Assembly (NCBI GenBank): GCA_922989275.2
Contig: OV277866.1
Coordinates: forward strand, 79,644,328-79,708,327
Length of the DNA: 64,000 nucleotides
DNA from: Gari tellinella
Lineage: Eukaryota > Mollusca > Bivalvia > Cardiida > Psammobiidae
Reading direction: 5' to 3'
The stretch's first letter is position 1; each line of letters begins with the position of its first letter. The translations under genes and the position numbers were made by a program. Below, one piece after another: positions 23,501 through 38,500 of this stretch. The notes beneath the pieces were generated by a model. It had not been told where the DNA came from. It saw only the letters and a program-made list of their open reading frames with translations, and ran no database searches.

Positions 23501-26500
23501 ACGCATGCGCATGATTGATAGCCCGGCTTCATACGTACCAACGCTAAATCAGCATCAGAAAAAGGGGAACCAGTCTATTAGCTAGTGACCACAAACTGCG
23601 AATGGCGAACTCAAATATCAACGTTTTCCAGTCGACTCGTCCTTCTAGCGTTTATAAACGGAAGGTTGACGAGACATTTAAGGAAGAACAGCCGAACACA
23701 GGCTGAAAGCTTTCCCAAACCAAGTTACGAAACTCACGAAGTAAATTGTGTTTTATTGCTTTGTGCGAAAATGGGTCGAACCACGGCATCGCTAAAATCT
23801 GTCCTAAAAATGGTAGAAAGAAATGCACATCTTTCTCGAACATAATATTATGGACGATAGTGAAAGCGTTTTCGAAATATAGTGTACTGTCTGCCGACTG
23901 TCTTCACCGAAGATAAAAAAAAATCATCCATAAACATCGAACTCTGAAAATATAACACGGTCCTTTCGCCCCCTTGACAAAACGACCCAGCTACAAAGTT
24001 CAGCTATAGTCCGTATTTAATTAATCTGCAAACCTTGCTGTTTGAATGAAAATTGACTATATGGGTTGGACTGCAAATAAAGACTTATTTAAAGTTAAGA
24101 ATAGTAACTGTACAGTACTGTACCTACACAAAAAGACACACACTCTAGTTATTATTTTTTAAACTTTATTTACACATGAGTAATCTAGCACAGAATGAGA
24201 TACAGAATGAAAGTTCAACAAAGTAATGTTTATCTTAAAATTTTGATCAAAATGATGTGAAACATCAATTTGTAGATAATCGTATTGAAAAAGCAAGTTG
24301 GAACCTGGTTTTGCAAGTAGAAAATATGGGCACTTGCAAAAAAATGCAAGTGGGAAAAAATCTAAAGTTCATGCCCTGAACCTGCTTTAATTAATCACCT
24401 GTATTCAGAATTAGATACAGACTATGGGGTAATGGGTTAACTTACTTTTCTTCGTTCTTCTGTAGCAGTGGATCTTTACCGGGTCAGGATACACCCTCAA
24501 AAGAACCAGCCTCAATGACACGGAATAGACCCATGAGGCGCAAGCCCACTATACCTCAACCTCAAAATGACCCAACCCAGTTTGGCGAAATAAGTGCTAG
24601 AACTTTGGATAAGTTGGAGAAATCAAAACAGGTGGCAGCAAAGTGGATTCAGGATTTAGCAATTCCAGACAATCTCTCCTTCTCTCAGAAAGTGAGTCTG
24701 GATATTCTGGGTCTAAACCAGTATTTGACATGTGGGCTGTGTAAGGGCTACCTTTATGAAGCCTCCACTGTGACTGAGTGTATGCACACCTGTAAGTATA
24801 ATGGGGATCTGGTCATTACGTACCCAAACCAAATCGTACCCAAACCAAATCGTACCCACATCTTGGTCATTTCATACCCAAAATGTACTCATGGTCAAAT
24901 GGTACCCAAACAAAACTGAGTGTATGCACACCTGTATAGTGTAAGTATTTATCATGCAGGGCTCCAGATTGGGGAACTACAGTAAGACCTCTCTATTATG
25001 ACCACTAAGTTTAGTTAATTATTGGGTGTTTAATGCAGGTGATTGCTTAAAGAAAGGTGACAGTGAAAGAGAAAGCTTCCTTAGGAGCTTTAGGAGCTTT
25101 CTGTTTCAATGTCGCCTTGCTTAAAGCAGTCACCTGTCTGTTATAAAATCAATTAGCCCTCGCTTTAGTGGTCTATAAAGAGGTTTTTATTGTAGTTGAA
25201 AAATGAAAAATGTTTATTCCTGTATTAAACCCTATGTTGTCACTACTCAATTATAGCATTGTCTCTTTGAGATGATTCTAATGAGTAGTAACACCACAGA
25301 ATTATACACTCAGGGAATGGCAACCTCGCGCTATATCACAATTCTCGTGCGGTGCAAACCAGACTTGGCAAGACTTGATAAGATAATGTCAATCGGTAGT
25401 CAATATGATAAATGCCTGTATTGAAGCATCATTGTTCATGGGGTTATATTCCCTTGAATTGATAGGAATGTCCGCCAACTCGTTTATATCCACTAAAATG
25501 TCAATAAATACACTCAGGTTGGTAAATTCCCCCTCTAAATGTGACTCTGGCAAGCATTGTTGTCTTCTGACAACTCTTGTTAACTTTGCATTATGGGTAA
25601 GTTTGACATGAACAAGTTCCAATTATCAATGTTTGACTGTATGTATCTTTTCCTCTTAGTCTGCAAGAACTGTATCGTCCTACACTGTATGAACGTCAGT
25701 CTGCACTGCCCAGTATGCAGCATACTCATCCATCCAACAGATCCATTTGTCAACATAAGGTAAGCTTAGCTGTGTGTCTCTTTTTTTTTTACCTATGTCA
25801 ACATAAGGTTAGCTTATAGACCCCTTTACCCGATAGCATTTTTCTGGTTTTGAATATAGGTGATCTCTTAAAGCAGGTTGAAATAAAGCAGGATGTGCCT
25901 TAAGTCACATTTTGCTTTATTTTCAGTTTGTTTTAAACTACATGTACTATCTGATGGATATAATAAGCTATGTGTCTCTATTGACCTTTGTCAACATGAG
26001 TTATGCTATATCCCATTACCCCATAGCATGTTTTAAGCTACCGTCTGCTACAATATAGAAAATATACCTTATGCTACATATTCATGACTCCATAATGTGA
26101 AACTTTTTCCTTCAGTGGGATAAAACATTAAAGGCATAAAAAGGACTATTTATGGGCTAATGGGATAATAGGAGTTCCTGTTTAGTTTGCCACGTATATA
26201 AGATAGTTTTTTCTCACATAACTACCCCTGTTTTCTATAGCGAACAACGATGACGAATATCCTTATCTCCAACATGTGTAAGATCACTTTGATGACGTCA
26301 CTATTTATAACGGCGTTTTGACGTCACCGGGGTTCCAAAAAATGCATATTGCTAAAAAAAAGCTTAAATCGTTGGTAATGTGAGAAAAAGAATCTGTCAC
26401 TCATCGATGTTTAAGACAAGTTGATCTCAAACTGTTGTAGAATAGAAAAGTTATTAAGCTCGCCAAGGCTCGCTTTATAACATTTCAATTCTAGACGAGT

Positions 26501-29500
26501 TTGAGATCAGGTTGTCTTAAACATCGACTCATGACAGATCCTATATGTATACTTTATCTAGACTGGACAGGATGATTCAAGACATTGTCTACAAACTGCT
26601 GCCAAATGTTGCTGAAAGTAAGTCCTATCTCATATTGGTACAGCATACAGGGGTGTAAAATTCTACTCGCCCGCTCGCCATGGCGAGTAAAATTTTGTCA
26701 GGGCGAGCAGATTTTCTTATAATTTATAACAGAAACTGATGAATAAAATGTCATTCTAACACACCTCGCCCACACCCCTATATAAGCAAAGAAGGACCGT
26801 CTCAGTGTACCAATTTTCAGTAGAACACTCACGCGCTAAACGTTCTAACGTGACGTCATTTGGCTTCGAAAATGCGTACGCCAAGAAATGTAGCGCTGTT
26901 GCTTCGGTGCAAATTAAGGTTAAATTATGTGTTAGAATCGAAATAATAAATTAATACCAGTGTTTTATCTAACAATCGAACACGGGTAGTCGCTGAGATG
27001 CTTGTAATTAAACCACTCGGCCTGAAGGTCTCGTGATTAAATTACTACGCATCTCAACTCCTACCAGTGTTTGATTGCACGATAAAACACTGGTATGAAT
27101 TTATTATTTCTTAATTATCACCCAGCAGGGCGAGTAACAATTCTGAATTTTTTACACCCCTGGCATAATGTCTTTATACTATCAGTTAGTGATTGTCATA
27201 AAAGGGGTTTTACTCTAGGTTCATTATTTACCAGGTTTTCAACGAAAAACCTGGTTATTAGTTTGGGATATTCCTTCAGACGGGGCAAGCAGCGTCAAAC
27301 AGGGGGTTTCTGTCAATAACTTACTTTAGTTTGAATGAATAAACTTTGACCAAACTTAGGTGGTAGCTAGCTTACAAGGAGACCAAGCTTGGGTATTTAG
27401 GGTCATTGGGTCAAGATCAATGTTGCTGTTACTGAAAATAGAAAAATGGTTTGCAGTCAATAACTTCAGATTATAAGTCAATATTGACCAAACTTTTTTA
27501 GCAAGCTTACATGCAGACTAAGGTTTGGTATGTATTTGGGGGGAGGATCATCCAGACAAGTTAGCTGTCACTAGTCTAGAAATCGAAAAACAAATTTCCG
27601 GTTAATAACTTTAGATCAGATTGGCCAATTTAGACCAAACTTTGTATTTAGTAAATTTACATTAAGACCAAGTTTGGGATAGTATTCTGGAGTCACTGGG
27701 TCTAGGTCCAGGTCTCTGGTACTAAAAATATCAAAGTCACTGTTACTGAAAATAGAAAAACAAGTACAGGAAACCCTCTCTATTACGACCACTTAAACGA
27801 TGACTAATTGATTTATAAAGACAGGTGACAGTTTAAAGCAAGGTGACAGTAAAACAGAAAGCTCCTAAAGGAGCTTTCTGTTTTTTGTCACCTTGCTTTA
27901 AGCAGTCACCTGTCTTAAAGACCTAATATTTAACACAATTTAGTGGTCGTAATAGCTGGCAGAAACGGACGTTAACAAACGAAACAAACAAAAACTGTAT
28001 CTGGTCAATGGCCTCAGATTAGATAGACCATTTTGACCATACTTCGAATTTAGCAACCCTGCATTACGACGCAGCTTAGAATTTTATTTCAGGGTTCAAG
28101 GGTTAGTGTCAAAGTCACTGTTACTTAGAATAGAAACAAATGTTTTCCAGTCAATCACTTCAGATGGGATTGACAAATTATGAGTGACCAAACTTTGTAT
28201 TTAGTTAGACCTAGCTTGGGATTAATTTGTAAAACTTTGAAAACCTGGTTTTGTTTCTTGTTATTCAAAATTCAATAACTATAGACTTATTACTACAGAC
28301 TTGTTCTACTGTCAATGATACCAGTTTTACAGCTTTTCCTCATTACTTGTTTCAAATGTTTTAAGCCATCATGGCCCTCTTGTTATGCCTTTTGATTTAT
28401 TCCTTTATTACAGAAAGTTGTTCCCCTTTATACAATCATTTCGTTCCATAGCAGATGGAAGCTTTAAAGCAGGTTGAAAGAAGAGCCTTACGGCGCATTT
28501 TGCTTTACCTTCAATCTGCTTTAATTGGCCATCTGTCTTCAAAAGTAGAAATAAACTATGAGGTCAGAGCGCCAGATAAGGGGGTATTTCAAAAACTAAA
28601 ATCTTTATTTCTGCTTTATACCCTATGGTGTCACTACTTATTAGAATAGTCTCAAAGAGACGATTCTAATAAGTAGTAGGTAACACCATAGGATTCAATG
28701 CTAAAAAAAGTGAGAAAATGTTGGATTTGTTCAGTTTACTCTCCTTTATCTGGAGCTCTGTGAGGTAAAGGGTTAAAGCAACTAACATTGAGTTTACTGA
28801 CCTTTGATGTTTGTATTTCAGCTGAGATGGAGCGGATCAAGGCATTTTATGATGAGCATCCTGAGGTGGAGCCTAAAGGTACTACACATATGTTAACCCC
28901 TAACCCCATAACCTGTTTTTAGTTTTGGAGATAGGTGACTACTTCAAGCTATCTGCTAGGATATAGAGAATATTTCTTTGGTACATGATTGTTTAAATTG
29001 GAAGTTTTTCTTCAGAGGAGAAAAGAATTGAATGCACTATAAGGAGCTTCTATTGGGGAAAGGGTTAACTCTGATCAGGATCTACACTGTTTGTCATTTT
29101 GACTTATATTATAAAAATCAACCCTAAAAAGTCAAAAATGGACTAGACCAAATTGAAAAGTAGAATTGTTCATTTGAGATTTCTGGGAGGAAAGGGTTAA
29201 AACATGTGTCTGTTATATCCAATTCCAAAAACTCCAGATAAGGAAAGTACAGTTGTAACTTAATAATTCAACTCACTCAAGTTGAACTTACATATTTCAA
29301 AGTTAAATTTTACAGAAACAGCCATGTCTCTAGTTTGATTATGATTTATTTAATACATCCGGTCCAGCATCTTTACCTATCTAGAGTTCTTAAGCCTTTC
29401 CCCCTTAGTTTTGTTTCAATATTGAAGACAGATGGTTTCTTGAAGTAGACTGATAGTAAAACAGAAAGCTGCTGAAGGGAGCCCTTCTGATTACTGTTTA

Positions 29501-32500
29501 TAGTTCTATTTAAAAGTTTGAGTCCTCATACCTTAAGAAGTTAAGAGACAACATTAACAGGTCCAGTGTTCTGCCTAGAAATCCAAAACTATGGGCCCCA
29601 GGGCCCACTGGACATGACAAAAGGGGGCCATTTTTAGCTCACCTGAGCTAGCTCAGGGTGAGCTATTGCAATCCTTGAATGTCCGTCGTCCGTCGTGCGG
29701 CGTCAACAATTTTAGTGTTTATCCAATCTTTCTCAAACTTGCTCAGATGGTATATTGCCAGAAGAGTTCGGATGAGTTCGATTATGGGTGAAATCGGACA
29801 AATAGGTCATGAGTTATCTACCTTTGAACTGCTGAAAATGCCATATTTAACAGTGTTTACACTCTAGAGGCCACAGTATTTATCCAATCTTTCTAAAACC
29901 TGCCCAGATTGTATATGACCATAAGAGTTCGGAAGAGTTCGATTTTGGTTGAAATCGGACAAATAGGTCATGAGTTATCTACCTTTGAATTGCTGAAAAT
30001 GCCATATTTAACGGTGTTTACACTCTAGAGGCCACAGTATTTATCCAATCTTTCTAAACCTGGCCAGATGGTATATGACCATAAGAGTTCGGATGAGTTC
30101 GATTTTGGTTGAAATAGGACAAATAGATCAAGAGTAATCTACCTTTGAATTGCTGAAAATGCCATTTTTAACAGTGTTTACACTCTAGAGTTCACAATTT
30201 TTATCAAATCTTTCTTAAACTTGCTCAGATTGTATATTACTATAAGAGTTCAGATGAGTTTGATTATGGTGGAAAGCAGACGTATAGGTCGAGAGTTATC
30301 TACCTTTGAATTGCTGAAAATGCCATATTTAACGATGTTTACACTATAGAGGCCACACATTTTATCCAATCTTTCATAAACTTACTCAGATTGTATATTA
30401 TCATAAGACTTCGGATGAGTTCAATTTTGGTTGTAATCTGATCAATAGGTCAAGAGTTATCTACCTTTGAATGGCTGAAAATGATATATTTAACAGTGTT
30501 TACGCTCTAGAGGCCACAATATTTATCCAAGCTCTCTCAAACTTGCCCATATTGTATATGACCATAAGAGTTAGAAAAAGGGTGATTATGGTTGGAATCA
30601 GACAAATATATCAAGAGATATCTACCTTTGAATTGCTGAAAATGCCATATTTTACAGCGTTTACACTCTTGCAACTAGTTTTCAATGGATTTTGATTATA
30701 CATGTACTTGTACACAAAGGATGTAGCTATACATTCTCGAAGGAGTGAAATTATTGTTGAAATGTAATCATTGTGGCAATAGTTACCTGCCCTTGATATA
30801 CTTTGAAATGCTAGAAAAAGGCTTAATTTCAGTATTGTTTAGGCTCTAGTTATCTGCCTTTGATGTACTCTACTATACTACAGTAGGTCTACAAACTTGA
30901 GTGGATTTAGAATAAAACGGGTGAAATTCAAAGGTAAAGCTATCAGGCTTCATTACAAATGGTGAGCGATATCAGGGCCTTCAGGCCCTCTTGTTTAAAA
31001 GTGTGGGCCCCACATTTTTAGCTCACCTGAGCCATAGGCTCAGGATGAGCTATTGTGATCCCATTCCGTCCGGTGTCTGTCGTCCGTAGTACGTCGTACC
31101 TCGACCATCCACATTTTCAAACAACATCTGCTCTGTAACCACTAACCCGATTTCAACCAAACTTTATCAGAAGCATCAGTGACAAGGAGGAACGAAATCT
31201 TGTTCAAAGTTTTTGGCTAGAGTTATTCCCCTTGCTGTGGGACTAGATTTTCTAACATTACCGTATAGACAACTTTTAATGCATAAGAAAATCTTAAAAA
31301 ATCTTGTTCTCAGAAACCCAAAGGCCCAGACCTTTGATATTTGGTATGTATCATAACCTAATGATCTTCTACCAAGATTGTTCAAAGTTTGACCCTGGGG
31401 TAAAAAATGGCCCCGCCCTGGGGCTTATCAGCTTTTTAGCTCACCTGAGCCAAAGGCTCAAGGTGAGCTATTGGGATGGCCCTGTGTCCGTCGTCGTGCG
31501 TCGTGCGTCGTCCGTCGTCGTTAACAATTGCTTCAAATGACATCTCCTCCTATACCGCTGAACAGATTTCAACAAAACTTTACAGAAATGTTCCTTGGGT
31601 CAAGCTCTTTCAGATTTGTTCAAAGAATTAAAAACAATGCAGAACTCTGGTTGCCATGGCAACCAAAGTGAAAAAATAAGGAAATCTTAAAAAATCTTCT
31701 TGTAAAAAACTACAAGGGCCAGAGCTTAGATATTTGGCACATAGCATCACCTACAGGTCCTCTATCAAGTTTGTTCAAATTATGCCCCTGGGGTCAAAAT
31801 TGGCCCCGCCCCGGGGGTCACAGTTTTACATAGAGTTATATAGTGAACATTTCAAATGTCTTCTTCTCTGACACTGATATGACCAGAGCTTTGGTATTTG
31901 GCATGGTGACACTTCTAAATGTCCTTTACCTATTTTGTTCAAATGGTTCTGGTCTGTTGAATATCTAGGTCATAATTCACATTCAATAGATGTATAGCAG
32001 ACAGCAATTCAGCATTATATTAAGAGTTAGACCCTAGCCACATTTCCCAATGGCAGAGTTACATAACTGAACTCAGGTCAGCTGAGGTTCACTATAACAG
32101 CAGCATATGGTGATGTCTGCTACATTTTTTATGCCCCTGCAGTTGGGGCATATTGTTTTTGTCTGTCTGCTTTTTTTTGTCTGTTTGTCAATTTGTTTGT
32201 CTGTCAGTCCACAACTTTAATCTTAGCCATAACTTTGTTAAAGTTAGAAACTTTATAACTTAGGTCATGTTCTGCAAAGGTCAATGTCATTTTTGAGTTA
32301 TTTCCCAGTGTCATATTTTCTTGTCTTTGAGATAACTCCAGTTCTACTGATGTTAACCCATTACCCCATACATATGCCTTTTTACGCATTTAATTTATTC
32401 CTCCTCTACAGAGAATAATTCCACTTTATACAGTCATAAAAATTTAAGATATAAGAAACGGTATCTATATCTTAGTAGATGATAACTTAAAGCAGGTTGA

Positions 32501-35500
32501 AAGTAAAGCAGAATGGGCAATAAATAATCATACGGAAATACATGTAGCTTGATAAGAAGAAGTGTCATGGATAAGGGCCATAACTCTGCCAACAACATTT
32601 TTTTAAGTTATTCCAATTTGTCATGGGTTTTTTGTCTGGAAGATAATTCCATTTACAGCTATATTAAAATGTTGTCTTGTCTATTACGCTAAGGCACAAT
32701 ACAATGACCTCAGGTGAGCGAATTAAGGGCCATGGCCCTCTTGTCTTAGGAAAACCTTTAAAAATCTTCTCCTCAGAAACTGTATGGCCGAGATCATTAA
32801 TATTTGACATGTAGCTTTGCCATATGGTCCTCGTCCAAGAATGTTCAAATTATGACCCCCGGGTCAAAATTGGCCCCGCCCCGGAGCTTATCAGTTTTAC
32901 ATAGACTTATATAGGAAAACCTTTAAAAATCTTCTCCTCTGAAACTGTAAGGCCCAGATCTTTAATATTCGACATATAGCTTTGCCTTGTGGTCCTCTAC
33001 GAAGATTGTTCAAATAATGACCCCAGGGCCAAAAATGGCCCCGCCCTCGGGCTTATCAGTTTTTCATAGGAAAACCTTTAAAAATCTTCTTCTCTGAAAC
33101 TGTAAGGCCTAGATCACTTATATTTAACATGTAGCTTTGCCTTATAGACCTCTACCAAACTTGTTCAAATTATAACCCCTGGGTCAAAATTGGCCCGCCC
33201 CGGGGCTGATCAGTTTTACATAGACTTATATGGGAAACCCTTTAAAAATTGTCTTCTCTTAAACTGTATGGCCTAGATCTTTAATATTTGACATAAAGCT
33301 TTGCCTTGTGGTCCTCTACCAAGACTGTTCAAATTATGACCCCCGGGCCAAAAATTGCCACGCCCTCGGGCGTATTAGTTTTTAATAGGAAAACCTTTAA
33401 AAATCTTCTTCTCTGAAACCGTAAGGCCAAGATCATTTATATTTGACATGTAGCTTTGCCCTATGGTACTCTACCAAGATTGTTCAAATTATGACCCCTT
33501 GATCAAATTTGGCCCCGCCCCGAGCCTTATCAGTTTTACATAGACATATATAGGAAAACCTTTGAGAATCTTCTACTCTGAAACTGTAAGGCCCAGATCT
33601 TTAATATTTGACATATAGCTTTGCCTTGTGGTTCCCTACCAAGTGCGTTCAAATTATGACACCTGGGTCAAAATTGGTCCCACCCAGGGGCTTATCAGTT
33701 TTTATAGGAAAACCTTAAAAAATCTTCTTCTCTTAAACCGTAAGGTCCAGATCATTAATATCTGACATGTAGCTTTGCATTGTGGTCCTCTACCAAGATC
33801 AAATTATGGCACCTGGGTCATAGCTATATCAAAATGTTGTCTTGCCCAGTCAGATTCTATGGTACAATGTCCTCAGGTTAGCGAAATGTGACCCTCTGGG
33901 TCTCTTGTTGAAATATGCCCCTTTTTTAGCACGCCCTCGAGCCCCTTTACGTGATATTTTATGCGCCGTTTGTGATATTTATGGGCCATGGACGCGGCCT
34001 CGGCAGAACACTGCAGGTCTTTTTATAAGCAAATTTTATTTGATGATTTGTGACATATAAGGTTTAACCCATTACCCTATAGCATATTTCTAATATTGAA
34101 GATAAATGGCCTTTTACAACAGGTTGATAGTAAAGCTGAAGGCACATTCTGCTTTACTTTATGCCTGTTTTAAGCTACAACCTGCTAGGATATAGAAATT
34201 ATTTCTAATGAAACATATCCATGACAGTATAAATTGCACTATTTTCTTTGATGGGGGAATAAATTAGAGGCATAAAAAGGCGTATTTATGGGGTGATGGG
34301 TTATACGTACAAAGTGAGGGGTCCACTACACCATACTCATGTCATCTTGTTTCTTCAGAGATACATGAACCTCCTTCCAAGCCCAAGATTTCACCCAAAG
34401 ACAAAGAGCCCAGAGAGAGCAGAGGTCAGAGTACACAAGTTTCGCTGCTGTTGGAGTCTGAAGGGTAGGTAGTTTGTAGCTAATTAAGTCAGAGCGGACA
34501 CTAAAAGGTTGATACAGTTGTAGTATTTATGACCTGGTAGCAGCTTAATGTAGGCCAAAAGTCATGAGCTTACCCATTACCCCAATGCCTATTTCTTGTT
34601 TTGAAAACAGGTTACAACTTTGAACCCTAGTCATGCATATAAGCATCCTTTGCAAACAGTATACCTGTGAGGAGTACACTTGTCCTATGCAAACCTTATA
34701 GACCCTGATTTAAGAAACCCTCTGATCAGGGTGTGCACTGTTTGTCATTTTGATATATATATTGTAAAAATGCACCCTAAAAAGTCAAAAATGGACTAGA
34801 CTAAATTGAAAACTAGCATTGTCCATTTGAGGTTTCAGGGAGGAAAGGGTAAAAGCAGGTTGAAAGTAAAGCAGAATGTGTCATGAAGCACATCTGCTTG
34901 AATCTTGTGCATGTATATCTGGAAAAATACTTAATATGCCATCCATAATACATTTACAGTAATTTCTATATAACCCTTTACCCCATAGCCTGTTTCTAGT
35001 TTTGAAAATAAATGACTTCTTAACGCAGGTTGAAAGTAAAGCAGAATGCGCCTTAAGGCGCATTCTGCTTTACTTTCAGCCTGCTTTAAGCTGCTACCTG
35101 CTAGAATAATGAAAATATTCCTTATGATACTTATTCAAAACTGTATAAATTGGAGCTACTTTCTTCAGTGGAGGAATAAACTGAATGCGCTAAAAGGCGC
35201 TTCTATTGGGGAAAGGGTTAAGGACTACCTTTCTTGGTGTAGAAATAGTTAACCCATAGATAGGCCTTTTTATGTCTTTGATTTTTCCTTCACCGTAGAA
35301 AAAAATTCAATTTCATATGTACAGTCATGACTATATTTCATAAGAAATATTTTCTATATCCTAGAAGATTATTGCTTAAAGCAGGTTGAAAGTAAAGCAG
35401 AGTGCGCCTTAACCCTTTCAACCCTACTGCCCTCTGTAGAGATAACTGATAACATATGCAAACAGTGTAGACCCTGATCAGAAAGCTCCTTAAGGAGCCC

Positions 35501-38500
35501 TCTGATTAGGGTCTGCACTGTTTGGTGTTTTCATTGATTTTTGTTGTCATACCAAAAATGAAACAGTAGACTGGTTCAAAATACCTAATATAATAAAAGG
35601 ATTATAAAATTTAATACCCACAAGAGAAATTTAGGGTTGAAAGGGTAAAGGCACATTCTGCTTTAATTTCAACTATTTTAAGTGGTCAGTTATCTTCCAT
35701 ACTAGAAACAAGCTGTGGGGTAATGGTTTAAAACCCCTGTAAACTGGAAATTTAAGTTGTCCCCCACACATGTCCTGTTTAGAGAGGTTTCACTGTATCA
35801 TACTTGGAATATTGTTTTTCAAGGGATAATAGTCAGGAGGAGGACTTGGAGAAGAAGTTTATCAGAGTTACAAGCCGGGCCACTGTGGCACATGTGTGTT
35901 TATACCTGAAGAAGAAACTGAACCTTGCAGATCAGTCACAGGTAAGTAATGAAAGGTTGTGATTATACTGGGGTCTAGATAAGAGGGAGTTATCTTAATA
36001 AATCCAGCATTTTCTCACTTATGATACACTAAATCCGATGGTGTTACTACTCATTAGAATCGTCTCTCCGAGACGATTCTAATGAGCAGTGACACCATAG
36101 GGTTTAATGGAGAAAGAAAGATTTTATATTTTTGAAATACTCCTCTTATCTGGAGCCCTGTTTGTTTTGCCCTAAATTAATGCTTTACTCCATTGCTAGT
36201 TTCTAGTATTGAGGATAGGTGAACTCTTAAAGCAGGTTGAAAGTAAAGCAGAATGCATCTTAAAGCACTTTATGCTTTTCTATCGGCCTGCTTTAAGCTA
36301 TCATCTGTTAGAATATAAAAAAATATTTCTTATAAGACATATGAGCTGTGCCATGACAAAACCTACCTCATTGCATTGCAACATTGTACAGACCAAGCAC
36401 CATTGTCACCCAATGCTCTGTGTCTACGTTTGGTCTCCACTGCCTAATGATGTATTACATTTACATAAAATACTTTATATGCATGTGGGTGTCAAACAGT
36501 GTATATTAAGGCCAGCCTTGATCACACTGTTTACAATAAGGCAGATTTTCTCATGGCATGGCTCATATTCATTTCTATATAAGATGGAACTATTTTCTTC
36601 TGAAGAGGAATAAAATGTAATTCCATAAAATGTGTAATTGTGGAGTAAAAAGTTCAACTGCCAAGCTAAATAATACTGGTGTATGCAAACAGTTTTAATG
36701 CTGATCATATGCCTGGTAGTCATTTTAATGAGTAACAGGTAAAGGTGTTTATACGAAGAATAGATAAAGACTTGAAAAAGAATAAATAAAGGCTTATTAA
36801 AATCATGCATCATAACATACATAATATGCTTGTGATAATGATAGTCAATCTCTCAACAGGAAAAAAAATCTGTCTAAAAACAGATAGTTGTTTAACCCTG
36901 TACCCCATAGCCTGATTTAGTTTTGAAAAAATGTGGCCACTTAAAGCAGGTTGAAAGTAAAACAGAATGTGCCTTAAGGCACATTCTGCTTTACTTTCAG
37001 CCTGCTTTAAGCTTTTCTCTATTAGGATATAGACAATATTTCTTATGATATATTTCATTACTGTATCAAGAGAAATTATTTTCTCCAATGGAGGAATAAA
37101 TAAAAGGCACATTTATTGGGCAAGGGGTTAATGTATATGTAAGCTATATAGGAGCTGTCTGCAATTATTTTGATCTTGCATTAAGCAGTCACCTGTCTTA
37201 AGAGATCTCAAGACCTCTTTAATAAGTGGTTAAATAACCAAGTCACTGCCTTATTCCAAGTACATTGATTATTTGAAAACAGTTGAATCCTGATTGTACA
37301 CCATGTAATGTGGTGTCATATCAGCATTGAAACTGCTTTGCAATTGTATTGATGTTTCTGTTGAAAAAAAAAAGGCATGAAATGAAAATTTGAGAAATAA
37401 AAGCAGACAACAGTTACAGTATAACCTCTCTATTATGACCACAAAAACCGAGGCTTAAGGATTGTATAAACGACAAGTGACATCTAAAAGCAAGGAGACA
37501 GTTAAGTAAAACAGAAAGTTCCTAAAGGAGCTTTTTCTGTTTTACTGTCACCTCGCTTTAAGCAGTCACCTGTCGTAAACACCTAACAATTAACACAATT
37601 TAGTGGTTGTAATAGAGAGGGTTTACTGTATATCAAATGAATGACGTCACTATTATCAATTTCATTGAATAGATTTCAAAAGTTGTTTTGGTTTTAATGC
37701 GGTCTTTGATTACATACATACAGGTGAAGCTATTTTGTTGTGGGGATATAGTTGATGATAACTCGTGTACACTCGGGAACATCATGAACAAGTTCTTTGG
37801 AGGTCAGGTAGGGATTAAATAAACTGCAACAGTAGTATTTACTATTAACAGCAAAAACATATCAAATATCTCAAACAATTACCCCTGTTTTCTATAGCGA
37901 ACAACAATCACAAATATCCTTGTCTCCAACATGTGTAAGATCAAATTGATGATGTCACTATAACGTCACTATTTATTAAGGCATTTTGACGTCACAGGGG
38001 TTCTTAAAAAATGATTATTGCTTTAAAAATTAGCTTTAAATTGTTGGTTATGTAAGAAAAAGAATCTGTCACTCTTCGATGTTTAAGACGAGACTCCCTT
38101 AATAACATTTCAATTCTAGATTCGTTTGAGATCAGCTTGTCTTAAACATCGACTCATGACAGATCTTATATATCTTTATTCCGTAGCCTGTTTCTAGTTT
38201 TGAAAACAGGTGACCACTTAACCCTTTGCACCCTAATCCCGCATATTGTCGTCCTTTGCAAAAAGTGTACATGTGAATAGTACACTTTTCCTATGCAAAC
38301 AGTGAAGACCCAGATCAGAGGGCTCCTAGGAGCCCTCTGATCAGGGTCTTCACTGTTTGTCATAATGCCAAACATTGACAAAAATAACCCTTAAAAGTCA
38401 GAAATGGACTAGACTTAAATGGAAACTGGAATTATCCATTTAAAGTTTAGGGAGGAAAGGGTTAAAGCAGGTTGAAAGTAGAGCAGAATGTGCCTTAAAG

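Larger units (their letters stand above)
21802..24440. mobile_element. Family A host MITE carrying two large nested insertions
   Basis: Left end CCATTACCCCATAAAGACAC near 21805, right end CTATGGGGTAATGGGTTAA at 24440. The A sequence is interrupted at TTTTT by the Helentron-like element 21841-23121 and, in the right part, by the hAT-like element 23253-24378. Removing both leaves a normal-length A element. Confidence 0.75.
29564..34013. mobile_element. Nested repeat block in intron 6 with 6-bp duplication
   Basis: Outer ends CAGTGTTCTGCC and GGCAGAACACTG are flanked by CAGGTC (29558-29563 and 34014-34019). Of 4.45 kb only about 200 bases belong to the outer element. The rest is three Helentron-like elements: H3 (29636-30996), H4 (31020-33908) and H5 (31438-32745, inside H4). 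Confidence 0.7.

Noticed and set aside
23585..23845. Frame in the hAT-like element as a transposase remnant
   Set aside because: No hAT dimerisation or RNase H-type motif can be seen in the 86 codons.
36475..36822. 115-codon minus-strand frame
   Set aside because: Covers a family A arm and a nested TIR element; low-complexity, no domain.
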